From NCBI GenBank assembly GCA_039105265.1, contig JAPFFF010000011.1:1860001-1924000 (forward strand): 64,000 nucleotides of DNA. The letters are read 5' to 3'. This DNA comes from Tritrichomonas musculus (lineage: Eukaryota > Parabasalia > Tritrichomonadida > Tritrichomonadidae). The notes under the pieces were generated by a model. That model had not been told where the DNA came from. It saw only the letters and a program-made list of their open reading frames with translations, and made no database searches. Positions 46,867 to 58,500 of the stretch are shown piece by piece. Made by a program: the position numbers and the translations under genes. Positions within the stretch are counted from its first letter, which is position 1; the number at the start of each line of letters is the position of its first letter.

Positions 46867-46998
46867 ATGATATATGAAATATTAGTTGTTTCATTATTAA
46901 CAGGTTTATTTTTAGTGAAGATTGTTGAAGTATCATTAATGATTCCTGACAAAGAACCAGAACTCAGTGAAGAGATAAGAACAAAAATGTATTCATGA
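46867..46998 (+). CDS. 43-residue single-span membrane protein candidate
   Basis: A short ORF (MIYEILVVSLLTGLFLVKIV start) with one hydrophobic span (about residues 2-22) and an acidic C-terminus (PDKEPELSEE). It fits the gap between 46856 and 47035 exactly, starting 11 bp after the previous stop. Small membrane proteins are common in related viruses. Support is positional and compositional only. Confidence 0.4.
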   Translation: MIYEILVVSLLTGLFLVKIVEVSLMIPDKEPELSEEIRTKMYS

Positions 46999-47034
46999 AG
47001 AGCTTTAACGAAAACTAAAGAAACGAAACGTTTC

Positions 47035-47937
47035 ATGAAACCTACGCAGTTTAATTATAAAGAGATTTTATTCTCTAGTGGTTCAGATTATGATGATGAC
47101 CAAATGAGTTTTGCATTTGAATATGAATCATTCAAGCCAACAGTTAATGAAACAACATTTAATATTGATGATGAGATGAATAAAGCATATCAACGCAATG
47201 AATCAAAAATAAAGAATGAATCAATCAGACCAATCGCAAACGGTATCTATTCATATTACAATTCATTAAACATACTCGTTGGTCATCAAGGTAAAGGAAA
47301 GAGTCATATAATGCTACGAGATGTTATTCAAATGTCTCGAATGAAGAACGCTGGCTTTCATTTAATCGTTTATGTATCACGAAACGGAACAATTAACGAT
47401 GCTACATTCGAAAGCCAACGCGAATTGATACAGCTACCAATAAAAACTGTTGCTGACAGCAATGCTGAAGAATATCTTAAACAACTTGATTTATATAAAG
47501 AATTGTATAACAAATATTCATCAACACCAAAAATAGTAATCGATGAAAAGAAGCTAAATGAAATGTTTGAGTTTCTTCATATCGATAAACTAGGTAAACC
47601 GAATAAACCGTTAAATACAATCATTCTTTGTGAAGACTTCTTGAAATCAAAACTAATTAAATCATCTTATTTTATCAATACTATTAGTCAGCTTCGACAC
47701 AAGAATTTAATCATATTCGTTAACATTCAGTTCTTCAAAGCTTTAACAACCGAATGGAAAAATAATGCAACATCATTCTTTATCTTTAGTGGTTATTCAC
47801 GACAGAAACTCGGCTACATATATCAACAAGTTCCATTCCCAATAGAGTTCGAAGAGTTATGGAATCGATACAGAACAATGAAAGCACATCAATTCGTTTT
47901 AATCAATGTTCGAACTAATAACATTTCATTCATCTAA
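47035..47937 (+). CDS. Second, divergent FtsK/HerA-like ATPase, Maverick B
   Basis: 300 residues. After an acidic N-terminus (1-65), NGIYSYYNSLNILVGHQGKGKS aligns with the NGIYFLIGKPGAGKS of the packaging ATPase (Walker A GHQGKGKS, 83-90). Walker B is NTIILCED (acidic pair 200-201). SQLRHKNLIIFVNIQFF and IFSGYSRQKLGYIYQQ match the TKTRHYN...MAFQTIRF and YSGYSEEDxxxLLQQ segments of the packaging ATPase. It is thus a paralogue of that group with a different P-loop context. Its stop overlaps the convergent next gene by 12 bp. Confidence 0.8.
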   Translation: MKPTQFNYKEILFSSGSDYDDDQMSFAFEYESFKPTVNETTFNIDDEMNKAYQRNESKIKNESIRPIANGIYSYYNSLNILVGHQGKGKSHIMLRDVIQMSRMKNAGFHLIVYVSRNGTINDATFESQRELIQLPIKTVADSNAEEYLKQLDLYKELYNKYSSTPKIVIDEKKLNEMFEFLHIDKLGKPNKPLNTIILCEDFLKSKLIKSSYFINTISQLRHKNLIIFVNIQFFKALTTEWKNNATSFFIFSGYSRQKLGYIYQQVPFPIEFEELWNRYRTMKAHQFVLINVRTNNISFI

Positions 47938-48387
47938 TACAATTTGTTGTTGAACACCAACAAACAGTTGTGGTGTATTGATATTATATTTTTGTCTCAT
48001 CTGTTCAATGAGTTCTTTTGTTTTCTTATCATTAACTTTCCTGATACTGTAATTATAATACTTGTATTCTTTAAATGATTGCTCTTCATTTGAACCTTCA
48101 ACGAAGAACTCAATAGATGTTGTTGATATTCTTCTTCTAACATTTGATGTTAATGTTATATATTCGAGACCAAGGTCGACAATCTTATCATAATATAATC
48201 GTTTGAATTCATTATCTTTGTTCTTCAATGATATGTATATCACTTTAGATTTATAAGCAGCCTTTCCACAAGGTATTGGATATCTATCACACAGAATTGA
48301 GAAATCACATTGTTTGAACTTCTCTGATTCATCCAACATATCAATAAGTGAATTGATGTAATCATAAACCTTTGGTGTACTTGACAT
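47926..48387 (-). CDS. Unrecognised 153-residue protein, Maverick B
   Basis: A mixed alpha/beta protein (VYDYINSLIDMLDESEKF, CDFSILCDRYPIPCGKAAY, KVIYISLKNKDNEF), with four Cys in the first half. Its 3' end overlaps the ATPase stop by 12 bp, tail to tail. Upstream is AT-rich. No family is recognised. Confidence 0.55.
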   Translation of the reverse strand: MSSTPKVYDYINSLIDMLDESEKFKQCDFSILCDRYPIPCGKAAYKSKVIYISLKNKDNEFKRLYYDKIVDLGLEYITLTSNVRRRISTTSIEFFVEGSNEEQSFKEYKYYNYSIRKVNDKKTKELIEQMRQKYNINTPQLFVGVQQQIVLDE

Positions 48388-48457
48388 ATCTTTATCATGA
48401 AATTAAAAAACAAAAAACAAAAATAAAAACGTCATTGAAGACACTTCAGATATCTTT

Positions 48458-48664
48458 TTAATAAATGAGTTCTTCAAGTTCAGCAATTAATTCAATAGGT
48501 CCGTTGAATTTCTTTAGTTGTTCAATAAAGTGATTTATCTCTTTTAGTACTCCGTCAACAACATCATCATTATCGTAGAGGTATTTTAATGCTGGTCTCC
48601 ATCCTTTTAGCTTTTTGTTGATTCTATTAATGAGAGTGCTTAATGTTTCGGCTTGGTTTGACAT
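48458..48664 (-). CDS. Small helical protein near right end of Maverick B
   Basis: 68 residues, helical (LSTLINRINKKLKGWRPALKYL, then VLKEINHFIEQLKKF), with a leader containing TTTTTTATCAGC. It is the last gene before the right TIR. Function unknown. Confidence 0.5.
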   Translation of the reverse strand: MSNQAETLSTLINRINKKLKGWRPALKYLYDNDDVVDGVLKEINHFIEQLKKFNGPIELIAELEELIY

Positions 48665-48737
48665 TTTATAAATTGCTGATAAAAAAATAAAAAATTTTTG
48701 AAAGTTCTATTTTTCGTTGTTGTAATTTTTATTCATT

Positions 48738-48791
48738 AGTCGTGTTGACGGTGGGCTTTAGCCCGACGGAAACCGACTGATATATACTACT
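48738..48791 (-). repeat. Right TIR of Maverick B
   Basis: The reverse complement of the left TIR, ending TATATACTACT. It contains the GGGCT-TTAGCCC hairpin in place of the left arm's TGGGG/CCCCA stem. Confidence 0.85.
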
Positions 48792-48898
48792 AAACAAGTT
48801 CAAAGATGTAAATTCAAAGATGAAGATTCAAAGTGGCAACCGTCAATCTAAAACAGCAAATTTTTATCACCCCTCCAAACGGTCCACTATCACTACTT
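48792..48898. other. Short flank between Maverick B and the satellite
   Basis: 107 bp with three TTCAAAGATG-type words and no gene. It separates the element from the first satellite unit. Confidence 0.6.
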
Positions 48899-51171
48899 AT
48901 GTTGTTAGCATTTATGTTTGTATGTTGTTAGCATCGATGTTTTTCTGTTGTTAGTATTGATGTTTGTATGTTGTCAGCATCGATGTTTGTATGTTGTTAG
49001 CATTGATGTTTGTATGTTGTTAGCATTGATGTTTGTATGTTGTCAGCATCAATGTTTGTATGTTGTTAGCATCGATGTTTGTATGTTGTTAGCATTGATG
49101 TTTGTATGTTGTTAGCATCGATGTTTGTATGTTGTTAGCATCGATGTTTTTCTGTTGTTAGCATTGATGTTTGTATGTTGTTAGCATCGATGTTTGTATG
49201 TTGTCAGCATCAATGTTTGTATGTTGTTAGCATCGATGTTTGTATGTTGTTAGCATTGATGTTTGTATGTTGTTAGCATCGATGTTTTTCTGTTGTTAGC
49301 ATCAATGCTTGTATGTTGTTAGCATCAATGTTTGTATGTTGTTAGAATTGATGTTTGTATGTTGTCAGCATCAACGTTTGAATGTTGTTAGCATCAATGT
49401 TTGTATGTTGTTAGCATCAATGTTTGTATGTTGTTAGCATTGATGTTTGTATGTTGTTAGCATCAATGTTTTTATGTTGTTAGCATTGATGTTTGTATGT
49501 TGTTAGCATCAATGTTTGTCTGTTGTTAGCATTGATGTTTGTATGTTGTTAGCATCAACGTTTGAATGTTGTTAGAATTGATGTTTGTATGTTGTTAGCA
49601 TTGATGTTTGTATGTTGTTAGCATCGATGTTTTTCTGTTGTTAGCATCGATGTTTGTATGTTGTCAGCATCGATGTTTGTATGTTGTCAGCATCGATGTT
49701 TGTATGTTGTCAGCATTGATGTTTTTATGTTGTCAGCATCGATGTTTTTCTGTTGTTAGCATCGATGTTTGTATGTTGTTAGCATCGATGTTTGTATGTA
49801 TTCAGCATCGATGTATGTATGTTGTTAGCATCGATGTTTGTATGTTGTCAGCATAGATGTTTTTCTGTTGTTAGCATTTATTTTTTTATTTTTTCAGCAT
49901 CGATTTTTTTATTTTTGCATCAATGTTTGTATGTTGTCAGCATCGATGTTTTTCTATTGTTAGCATTGATGTTTGTATGTTGTCAGCATCGATGTTTTTC
50001 TGTTGTTAGCATCGATGTTTGTATGTTGTCAGCATCGATGTTTTTCTGTTGTTATCATCGATGTTTTTCTGTTGTTAGTATTGATGTTTGTATGTTGTCA
50101 GCATCGATGTTTGTATGTTGTTAGCATTGATGTTTGTATGTTGTTAGAATCGATGTTTTTCTGTTGTCAGCATCGATGTTTGTATGTTGTTAGCATCAAT
50201 GTTTGTATGTTGTTAGCATTGATGTTTGTATGTTGTCAGCATCGATGTTTGTATGTTGTTAGAATTGATGTTTGTATGTTGTAAGCATCAATGTTTGTAT
50301 GTTGTTAGCATCAATGTTTGTATGTTGTTAGAATTGATGTTTGTATGTTGTAAACATCAATGTTTGTATGTTGTTAGCATCAATGTTTGTATGTTGTTAG
50401 CATTGATGTTTGTATGTTGTCAGCATCGATGTTTGTATGTTGTTAGCATTGATGTTTGTATGTTGTCAGCATCGATGTTTTTCTGTTGTTAGCATCGATG
50501 TTTGTATGTTGTTAGCATCAATGTTTATATGTTGTTAGCATCGATGTTTGTATGTTGTTAGCATTGATGTTTGTATGTTGTTAGCATCGATGTTTTTCTG
50601 TTGTTAGCATTGATGTTTGTATGTTGTCAGCATCGATGTTTTTCTGTTGTCAGCATTGATGTTTGTATGTTGTCAGCATCGATGTTTTTCTGTTGTCAGC
50701 ATCGATGTTTGTATGTTGTTAGCATTGATGTTTGTATGTTGTTAGCATCAATGTTTGTATGTTGTTAGAATTGATGTTTGTATGTTGTAAGCATCAATGT
50801 TTGTATGTTGTTAGCATCAATGTTTGTATGTTGTTAGCATCGATGTTTGTATGTTGTTAGCATCAATGTTTATATGTTGTTAGCATCGATGTTTGTATGT
50901 TGTTAGCATTGATGTTTGTATGTTGTTAGCATCGATGTTTTTCTGTTGTTAGCATTGATGTTTGTATGTTGTCAGCATCGATGTTTTTCTGTTGTCAGCA
51001 TCGATGTTTGTATGTTGTTAGCATTGATGTTTGTATGTTGTTAGCATCAATGTTTGTATGTTGTTAGAATTGATGTTTGTATGTTGTAAGCATCAATGTT
51101 TGTATGTTGTTAGCATCAATGTTTGTATGTTGTTAGAATTGATGTTTGTATGTTGTAAGCATCAATGTTTG

Positions 51172-51560
51172 TATGTTGTTAGCATCAATGTTTGTATGTT
51201 GTTAGCATCAATGTTTGTATGTTGTTAGCATCAATTTTTGTATGTTGTTAGCATCAATGTTTGTATGTTGTTAGCATTGATTTTTTTATGTTGTAATCAT
51301 CAATGTTTATATGTTGTTAGCATCAATATTTTTATTTTTTTAGCATCAATGTTTTTATGTTGTTAGCATTGATGTTTGTATGTTGTTAGCATTGATGTTT
51401 GTATGTTGTTAGCATTGATGTTTGTATGTTGTTAGCATCAATGTTTGTATGTTGTTAGCATCAATGTTTGTATGTTGTTTGCATTGATGTTTGTATGTTG
51501 TCAGCATCGATGTTTGTATGTTGTTAGCATTGATGTTTGTATGTTGTTAGCATCGATGTT
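51172..51560 (+). repeat. Satellite segment duplicated at about 53680-54070
   Basis: A run of rare units (CATCAATTTTTG, then ATTGATTTTTTTATG, GTAATCATCAATG and CAATATTTTTATTTTTTTAG) recurs 2507 bp downstream, which is exactly 109 units. This shows segmental duplication inside the satellite. Confidence 0.85.
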
Positions 51561-54500
51561 TGTATGTTGTTAGCATTGATGTTTGTATGTTGTTAGCATC
51601 GATGTTTTTCTGTTGTTAGCATTGATGTTTGTATGTTGTCAGCATCGATGTTTTTCTGTTGTCAGCATTGATGTTTGTATGTTGTCAGCATCGATGTTTT
51701 TCTGTTGTCAGCATCGATGTTTGTATGTTGTCAGCATCGATGTTTGTATGTTGTTAGCATCGATGTTTGTATGTTGTCAGCATCGATGTTTGTATGTTGT
51801 CAGCATTGATGTTTGTATGTTGTTAGCATCGATGTTTGTATGTTGTCAGCATCGATGTTTTTCTGTTGTCAGCATCGATGTTTGTATGTTGTCAGCATCG
51901 ATGTTTGTATGTTGTCAGCATCGATGTTTTTCTGTTGTTAGCATCAATGTTTGTATGTTGTTAGCATCAATGTTTGTATGTTGTTAGCATTGATGTTTGT
52001 ATGTTGTTAGCATCAATGTTTGTATGTTGTTAGCATCAATGTTTCTATGTTGTTAGCATCGATGTTTGTATGTTGTTAGCATTGATGTTTGTATGTTGTT
52101 AGCATCGATGTTTTTCTGTTGTTAGCATTGATGTTTGTATGTTGTCAGCATCGATGTTTTTCTGTTGTCAGCATTGATGTTTGTATGTTGTCAGCATCGA
52201 TGTTTTTCTGTTGTCAGCATCGATGTTTGTATGTTGTTAGCATTGATGTTTGTATGTTGTTAGCATTGATGTTTGTATGTTGTTAGAATTGATGTTTGTA
52301 TGTTGTAAGCATCAATGTTTGTATGTTGTTAGCATCAATGTTTATATGTTGTTAGCATCGATGTTTGTATGTTGTTAGCATTGATGTTTGTATGTTGTTA
52401 GCATCGATGTTTTTCTGTTGTTAGCATTGATGTTTGTATGTTGTCAGCATCGATGTTTTTCTGTTGTCAGCATTGATGTTTGTATGTTGTCAGCATCGAT
52501 GTTTTTCTGTTGTCAGCATCGATGTTTGTATGTTGTTAGCATCGATGTTTGTATGTTGTCAGCATCGATGTTTGTATGTTGTTAGCATTGATGTTTCTAT
52601 GTTGTTAGCATTGATGTTTGTATGTTGTTAGAATTGATGTTTGTATGTTGTAAGCATCAATGTTTGTATGTTGTTAGCATCAATGTTTATATGTTGTTAG
52701 CATCGATGTTTGTATGTTGTTAGCATTGATGTTTGTATGTTGTTAGCATCGATGTTTGTATGTTGTTAGAATTGATGTTTGTATGTTGTAAGCATCAATG
52801 TTTGTATGTTGTTAGCATCAATGTTTATATGTTGTTAGCATCGATGTTTTTCTGTTGTCAGCATTGATGTTTGTATGTTGTCAGCATCGATGTTTTTCTG
52901 TTGTCAGCATCGATGTTTGTATGTTGTTAGCATCGATGTTTGTATGTTGTCAGCATCGATGTTTGTATGTTGTTAGCATTGATGTTTGTATGTTGTTAGC
53001 ATTGATGTTTGTATGTTGTTAGAATTGATGTTTGTATGTTGTAAGCATCAATGTTTGTATGTTGTTAGCATCAATGTTTATATGTTGTTAGCATCGATGT
53101 TTTTCTGTTGTTTGCATTGATGTTTGTATGTTGTTAGCATCGATGTTTTTCTGTTGTTAGCATTGATGTTTGTATGTTGTCAGCATCGATGTTTTTCTGT
53201 TGTCAGCATCGATGTTTGTATGTTGTTAGCATTGATGTTTGTATGTTGTTAGCATCAATGTTTGTATGTTGTTAGAATTGATGTTTGTATGTTGTAAGCA
53301 TCAATGTTTGTATGTTGTTAGCATCAATGTTTATATGTTGTTAGCATCGATGTTTGTATGTTGTTAGCATCAATGTTTATATGTTGTTAGCATCGATGTT
53401 TGTATGTTGTTAGCATTGATGTTTGTATGTTGTTAGCATCGATGTTTTTCTGTTGTTAGCATTGATGTTTGTATGTTGTCAGCATCGATGTTTTTCTGTT
53501 GTCAGCATCGATGTTTGTATGTTGTTAGCATTGATGTTTGTATGTTGTTAGCATCGATGTTTGTATGTTGTTAGAATTGATGTTTGTATGTTGTAAGCAT
53601 CAATGTTTGTATGTTGTTAGCATCAATGTTTGTATGTTGTTAGAATTGATGTTTGTATGTTGTAAGCATCAATGTTTGTATGTTGTTAGCATCAATGTTT
53701 GTATGTTGTTAGCATCAATGTTTGTATGTTGTTAGCATCAATTTTTGTATGTTGTTAGCATCAATGTTTGTATGTTGTTAGCATTGATTTTTTTATGTTG
53801 TAATCATCAATGTTTATATGTTGTTAGCATCAATATTTTTATTTTTTTAGCATCAATGTTTTTATGTTGTTAGCATTGATGTTTGTATGTTGTTAGCATT
53901 GATGTTTGTATGTTGTTAGCATTGATGTTTGTATGTTGTTAGCATCAATGTTTGTATGTTGTTAGCATCAATGTTTGTATGTTGTTTGCATTGATGTTTG
54001 TATGTTGTCAGCATCGATGTTTGTATGTTGTTAGCATTGATGTTTGTATGTTGTTAGCATCGATGTTTGTATGTTGTTAGCATTGATGTTTGTATGTTGT
54101 TAGCATCGATGTTTGTATGTTGTTAGCATTGATGTTTGTATGTTGTCAGCATCGATGTTTTTCTGTTGTCAGCATTGATGTTTGTATGTTGTCAGCATCG
54201 ATGTTTTTCTGTTGTCAGCATCGATGTTTGTATGTTGTCAGCATCGATGTTTGTATGTTGTCAGCATCGATGTTTTTCTGTTGTTAGCATCGATGTTTGT
54301 ATGTTGTCAGCATCGATGTTTGTATGTTGTCAGCATTGATGTTTGTATGTTGTTAGCATTGATGTTTGTATGTTGTCAGCATCGATGTTTTTCTGTTGTT
54401 AGCATTGATGTTTGTATGTTGTCAGCATCGATGTTTGTATGTTGTTAGCATCAATGTTTGTATGTTGTTAGCATTGATGTTTGTATGTTGTTAGCATCGA

Positions 54501-56499
54501 TGTTTGTATGTTGTTAGCATCGATGTTTGTATTTTGTCATTATTGATGTTTGTATGTTGTTAGCATTGATGTTTGTATGTTGTCAGCATCGATGTTTTTC
54601 TGTTGTTAGCATCGATGTTTGTATGTTGTCAGCATCGATGTTTTTCTGTTGTTAGCATCGATGTTTGTATGTTGTCAGCATCGATGTTTGTATGTTGTTA
54701 GCATCAATGTTTGTATGTTGTTAGCATCGATGTTTGTATGTTGTTAGCATCGATGTTTGTATGTTGTTAGCATCGATGTTTGTATTTTGTCATTATTGAT
54801 GTTTGTATGTTGTCAGCATCGATGTTTTTCTGTTGTCAGCATCGATGTTTGTATGTTGTCAGCATCGATGTTTGTATGTTGTCAGCATCGATGTTTTTCT
54901 GTTGTTAGCATCGATGTTTGTATGTTGTCAGCATCGATGTTTGTATGTTGTCAGCATTGATATTTGTATGTTGTTAGCATTGATGTTTGTATGTTGTTAG
55001 CATCGAAGTTTGTATGTTGTTAGCATTGATGTTTGTATGTTGTTAGCATCGATGTTTTTCTGTTGTCATCATCGATGTTTGTATGTTGTTAGCATCGATG
55101 TTTGTATGTTGTCAGCATCGATGTTTGTATGTTGTCAGCATCGATGTTTGTATGTTGTTAGCATCGATGTTTGTATGTTGTTAGCATTGATGTTTGTATG
55201 TTGTCAGCATCGATGTTTGTATGTTGTTATCATCGATGTTTGTATGTTGTTAGCATCGATGTTTGTATGTTGTCAGCATCGATGTTTGTATGTTGTTAGC
55301 ATCGATGTTTTTCTGTTGTCATCATCGATGTTTGTATGTTGTTAGCATCGATGTTTGTATGTTGTCAGCATCGATGTTTGTATGTTGTCAGCATCGATGT
55401 TTTTCTGTTGTCAGCATCGATGTTTGTATGTTGTCAGCATCGATGTTTGTATGTTGTCAGCATCGATGTTTTTCTGTTGTTAGCATCGATGTTTGTATGT
55501 TGTCAGCATCGATGTTTGTATGTTGTCAGCATTGATATTTGTATGTTGTTAGCATTGATGTTTGTATGTTGTCAGAATCGATGTTTTTCTGTTGTTAGCA
55601 TTGATGTTTGTATGTTGTCAGCATCGATGTTTTTCTGTTGTTAGCATCGATGTTTTTCTGTTGTTAGCATCAATATTTTTATGTTTTTAGCATCAATGTT
55701 TTTCTGTTGTTAGCATCGATGTTTGTATGTTGTCAGCATCGATGTTTTTCTGTTGTTAGCATCGATGTTTTTCTGTTGTTAGCATTGATGTTTGTATGTT
55801 GTCAGCATCGATGTTTTTCTGTTGTTAGCATCGATGTTTGTATGTTGTCAGCATCGATGTTTGTATGTTGTTAGCATCGATGTTTGTATGTTGTCAGCAT
55901 CGATGTTTTTCTGTTGTTAGCATTTATTTTTTTATTTTTTCAGCATTGATTTTTTTATTTTTGCATCAATGTTTGTATGTTGTCAGCATCGATGTTTTTC
56001 TATTGTTAGCATTGATGTTTGTATGTTGTCAGCATCGATGTTTTTCTGTTGTTAGCATCGATGTTTGTATGTTGTCAGCATCGATGTTTTTCTGTTGTTA
56101 GCATCGATGTTTTTCTGTTGTTAGTATTGATGTTTGTATGTTGTCAGCATCGATGTTTTTCTGTTGTTTGCATTGATGTTTGTATGTTGTCAGCATCGAT
56201 GTTTGTATGTTGTTAGCATTGATGTTTGTATGTTGTCAGCATCGATGTTTGTATGTTGTTAGCATTGATGTTTGTATGTTGTCAGCATCGATGTTTGTAT
56301 GTTGTTAGCATTGATGTTTGTATGTTGTTAGCATCGATGTTTTTCTGTTGTTTGCATTGATGTTTGTATGTTGTCAGCATCGATGTTTGTATGTTGTTAG
56401 CATTGATGTTTGTATGTTGTCAGCATCGATGTTTGTATGTTGTCAGCATTGATGTTTATATGTTGTTAGCATCGATATTTGTCTGTTGTTAGCATCAAT

Positions 56500-58500
56500 G
56501 TTTGAATGTTGTTAGCATCAATGTTTGTATGTTGTTAGCATCGATGTTTGTATGTTGTCAGCATCAATGTTTGTATGTTGTTAGAATTGATGTTTGTATG
56601 TTGTCAGCATCGATGTTTTTCTGTTGTTAGCATTGATGTTTGTATGTTGTCAGCATTGATGTTTGTATGTTGTAAGCATCAATGTTTATATGTTGTTAGC
56701 ATCAATATTTTTATGTTTTTAGCATCGATGTTTTTCTGTTGTTAGCATCGATGTTTGTATGTTGTCAGCATCGATGTTTTTCTGTTGTTAGCATCGATGT
56801 TTTTCTGTTGTTAGTATTGATGTTTGTATGTTGTCAGCATCGATGTTTTTCTGTTGTTTGCATTGATGTTTGTATGTTGTCAGCATCGATGTTTGTATGT
56901 TGTTAGCATTGATGTTTGTATGTTGTCAGCATCGATGTTTGTATGTTGTTAGCATTGATGTTTGTATGTTGTCAGCATCGATGTTTGTATGTTGTTAGCA
57001 TTGATGTTTGTATGTTGTTAGCATCGATGTTTTTCTGTTGTTTGCATTGATGTTTGTATGTTGTCAGCATCGATGTTTGTATGTTGTTAGCATTGATGTT
57101 TGTATGTTGTCAGCATCGATGTTTGTATGTTGTCAGCATTGATGTTTATATGTTGTTAGCATCGATATTTGTCTGTTGTTAGCATCAATGTTTGAATGTT
57201 GTTAGCATCAATGTTTGTATGTTGTTAGCATCGATGTTTGTATGTTGTCAGCATCAATGTTTGTATGTTGTTAGAATTGATGTTTGTATGTTGTCAGCAT
57301 CGATGTTTTTCTGTTGTTAGCATTGATGTTTTTCTGTTGTTAGCATTGATGTTTGTATGTTGTCAGCATCGATGTTTGTATGTTGTTAGCATTGATGTTT
57401 GTATGTTGTCAGCATCGATGTTTGTATGTTGTCAGCATTGATGTTTGTATGTTGTCAGCATCGATGTTTTTCTGTTGTTAGCATCGATGTTTTTCTGTTG
57501 TTAGTATTGATGTTTGTATGTTGTCAGCATCGATGTTTTTCTGTTGTTAGCATCGATGTTTGTATGTTGTTAGTATTGATGTTTGTATGTTGTCAGCATC
57601 GATGTTTTTCTGTTGTTTGCATTGATGTTTGCATGTTGTCAGCATCGATGTTTGTATGTTGTTAGCATTGATGTTTGTATGTTGTCAGCATCGATGTTTG
57701 TATGTTGTTAGCATTGATGTTTGTATGTTGTTAGCATCGATGTTTTTCTGTTGTTTGCATTGATGTTTGTATGTTGTCAGCATCGATGTTTGTATGTTGT
57801 TAGCATTGATGTTTGTATGTTGTCAGCATCGATGTTTGTATGTTGTCAGCATTGATGTTTTTCTGTTGTCAGCAGCGATGTTTTTCTGTTGTCAGCATCG
57901 ATGTTTGTATGTTGTCAGCATCGATGTTTGTATGTTGTCAGCATCGATGTTTGTATGTTGTTAGCATTGATGTTTGTATGTTGTCAGCATCGATGTTTAT
58001 ATGTTGTTAGCATTGATGTTTGTATGTTTTTAGCATCGATGTTTGTATGTTGTTAGCATTGATGTTTGTATGTTGTCAGCATTGATGTTTTTCTGTTGTC
58101 AGCAGCGATGTTTGTATGTTGTCAGCATCGATGTTTGTATGTTGTCAGCATCGATGTTTGTATGTTGTTAGCATTGATGTTTGTATGTTGTTAGCATCGA
58201 TGTTTTTCTGTTGTTTGCATTGATGTTTGTATGTTGTCAGCATCGATGTTTGTATGTTGTTAGCATTGATGTTTGTATGTTGTTAGCATCGATGTTTTTC
58301 TGTTGTTTGCATTGATGTTTGTATGTTGTCAGCATCGATGTTTGTATGTTGTTAGCATTGATGTTTGTATGTTGTCAGCATTGATGTTTTTCTGTTGTCA
58401 GCAGCGATGTTTTTCTGTTGTCAGCATCGATGTTTGTATGTTGTCAGCATCGATGTTTTTCTGTTGTTAGCATCGATGTTTGTATGTTGTCAGCATCAAT
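56500..58500 (+). repeat. Satellite segment duplicated at about 60690-62690
   Basis: Rare-unit order (GATATTTGTCTG, then TTTGAATG, TTAGAATTG, GTAAGC, CAATATTTTTATG) recurs with offset 4186 bp (182 units), changing to 4209 (183 units) further on, and a further block near 59170-59870 recurs at 63126-63829 with offset 3956 (172 units). The changes in offset mark unit gains and losses after a multi-kb duplication. Confidence 0.8.

Larger units (their letters stand above)
37619..48791. mobile_element. Maverick/Polinton element B, incomplete
   Basis: An 11.2-kb element with short TIRs (37619-37676 and 48738-48791) beginning AGTAGTATATA. It shares the penton-integrase-ATPase-pVI-like-GSKRL gene block with Maverick A and adds an adenain-type protease, a second ATPase and several small genes. 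I recognise neither a capsid gene nor a polymerase core, so it looks incomplete, with at least a couple of breaks. Homologous proteins of A and B differ widely, so they are separate lineages of one family. No clear target duplication is seen. Confidence 0.85.
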
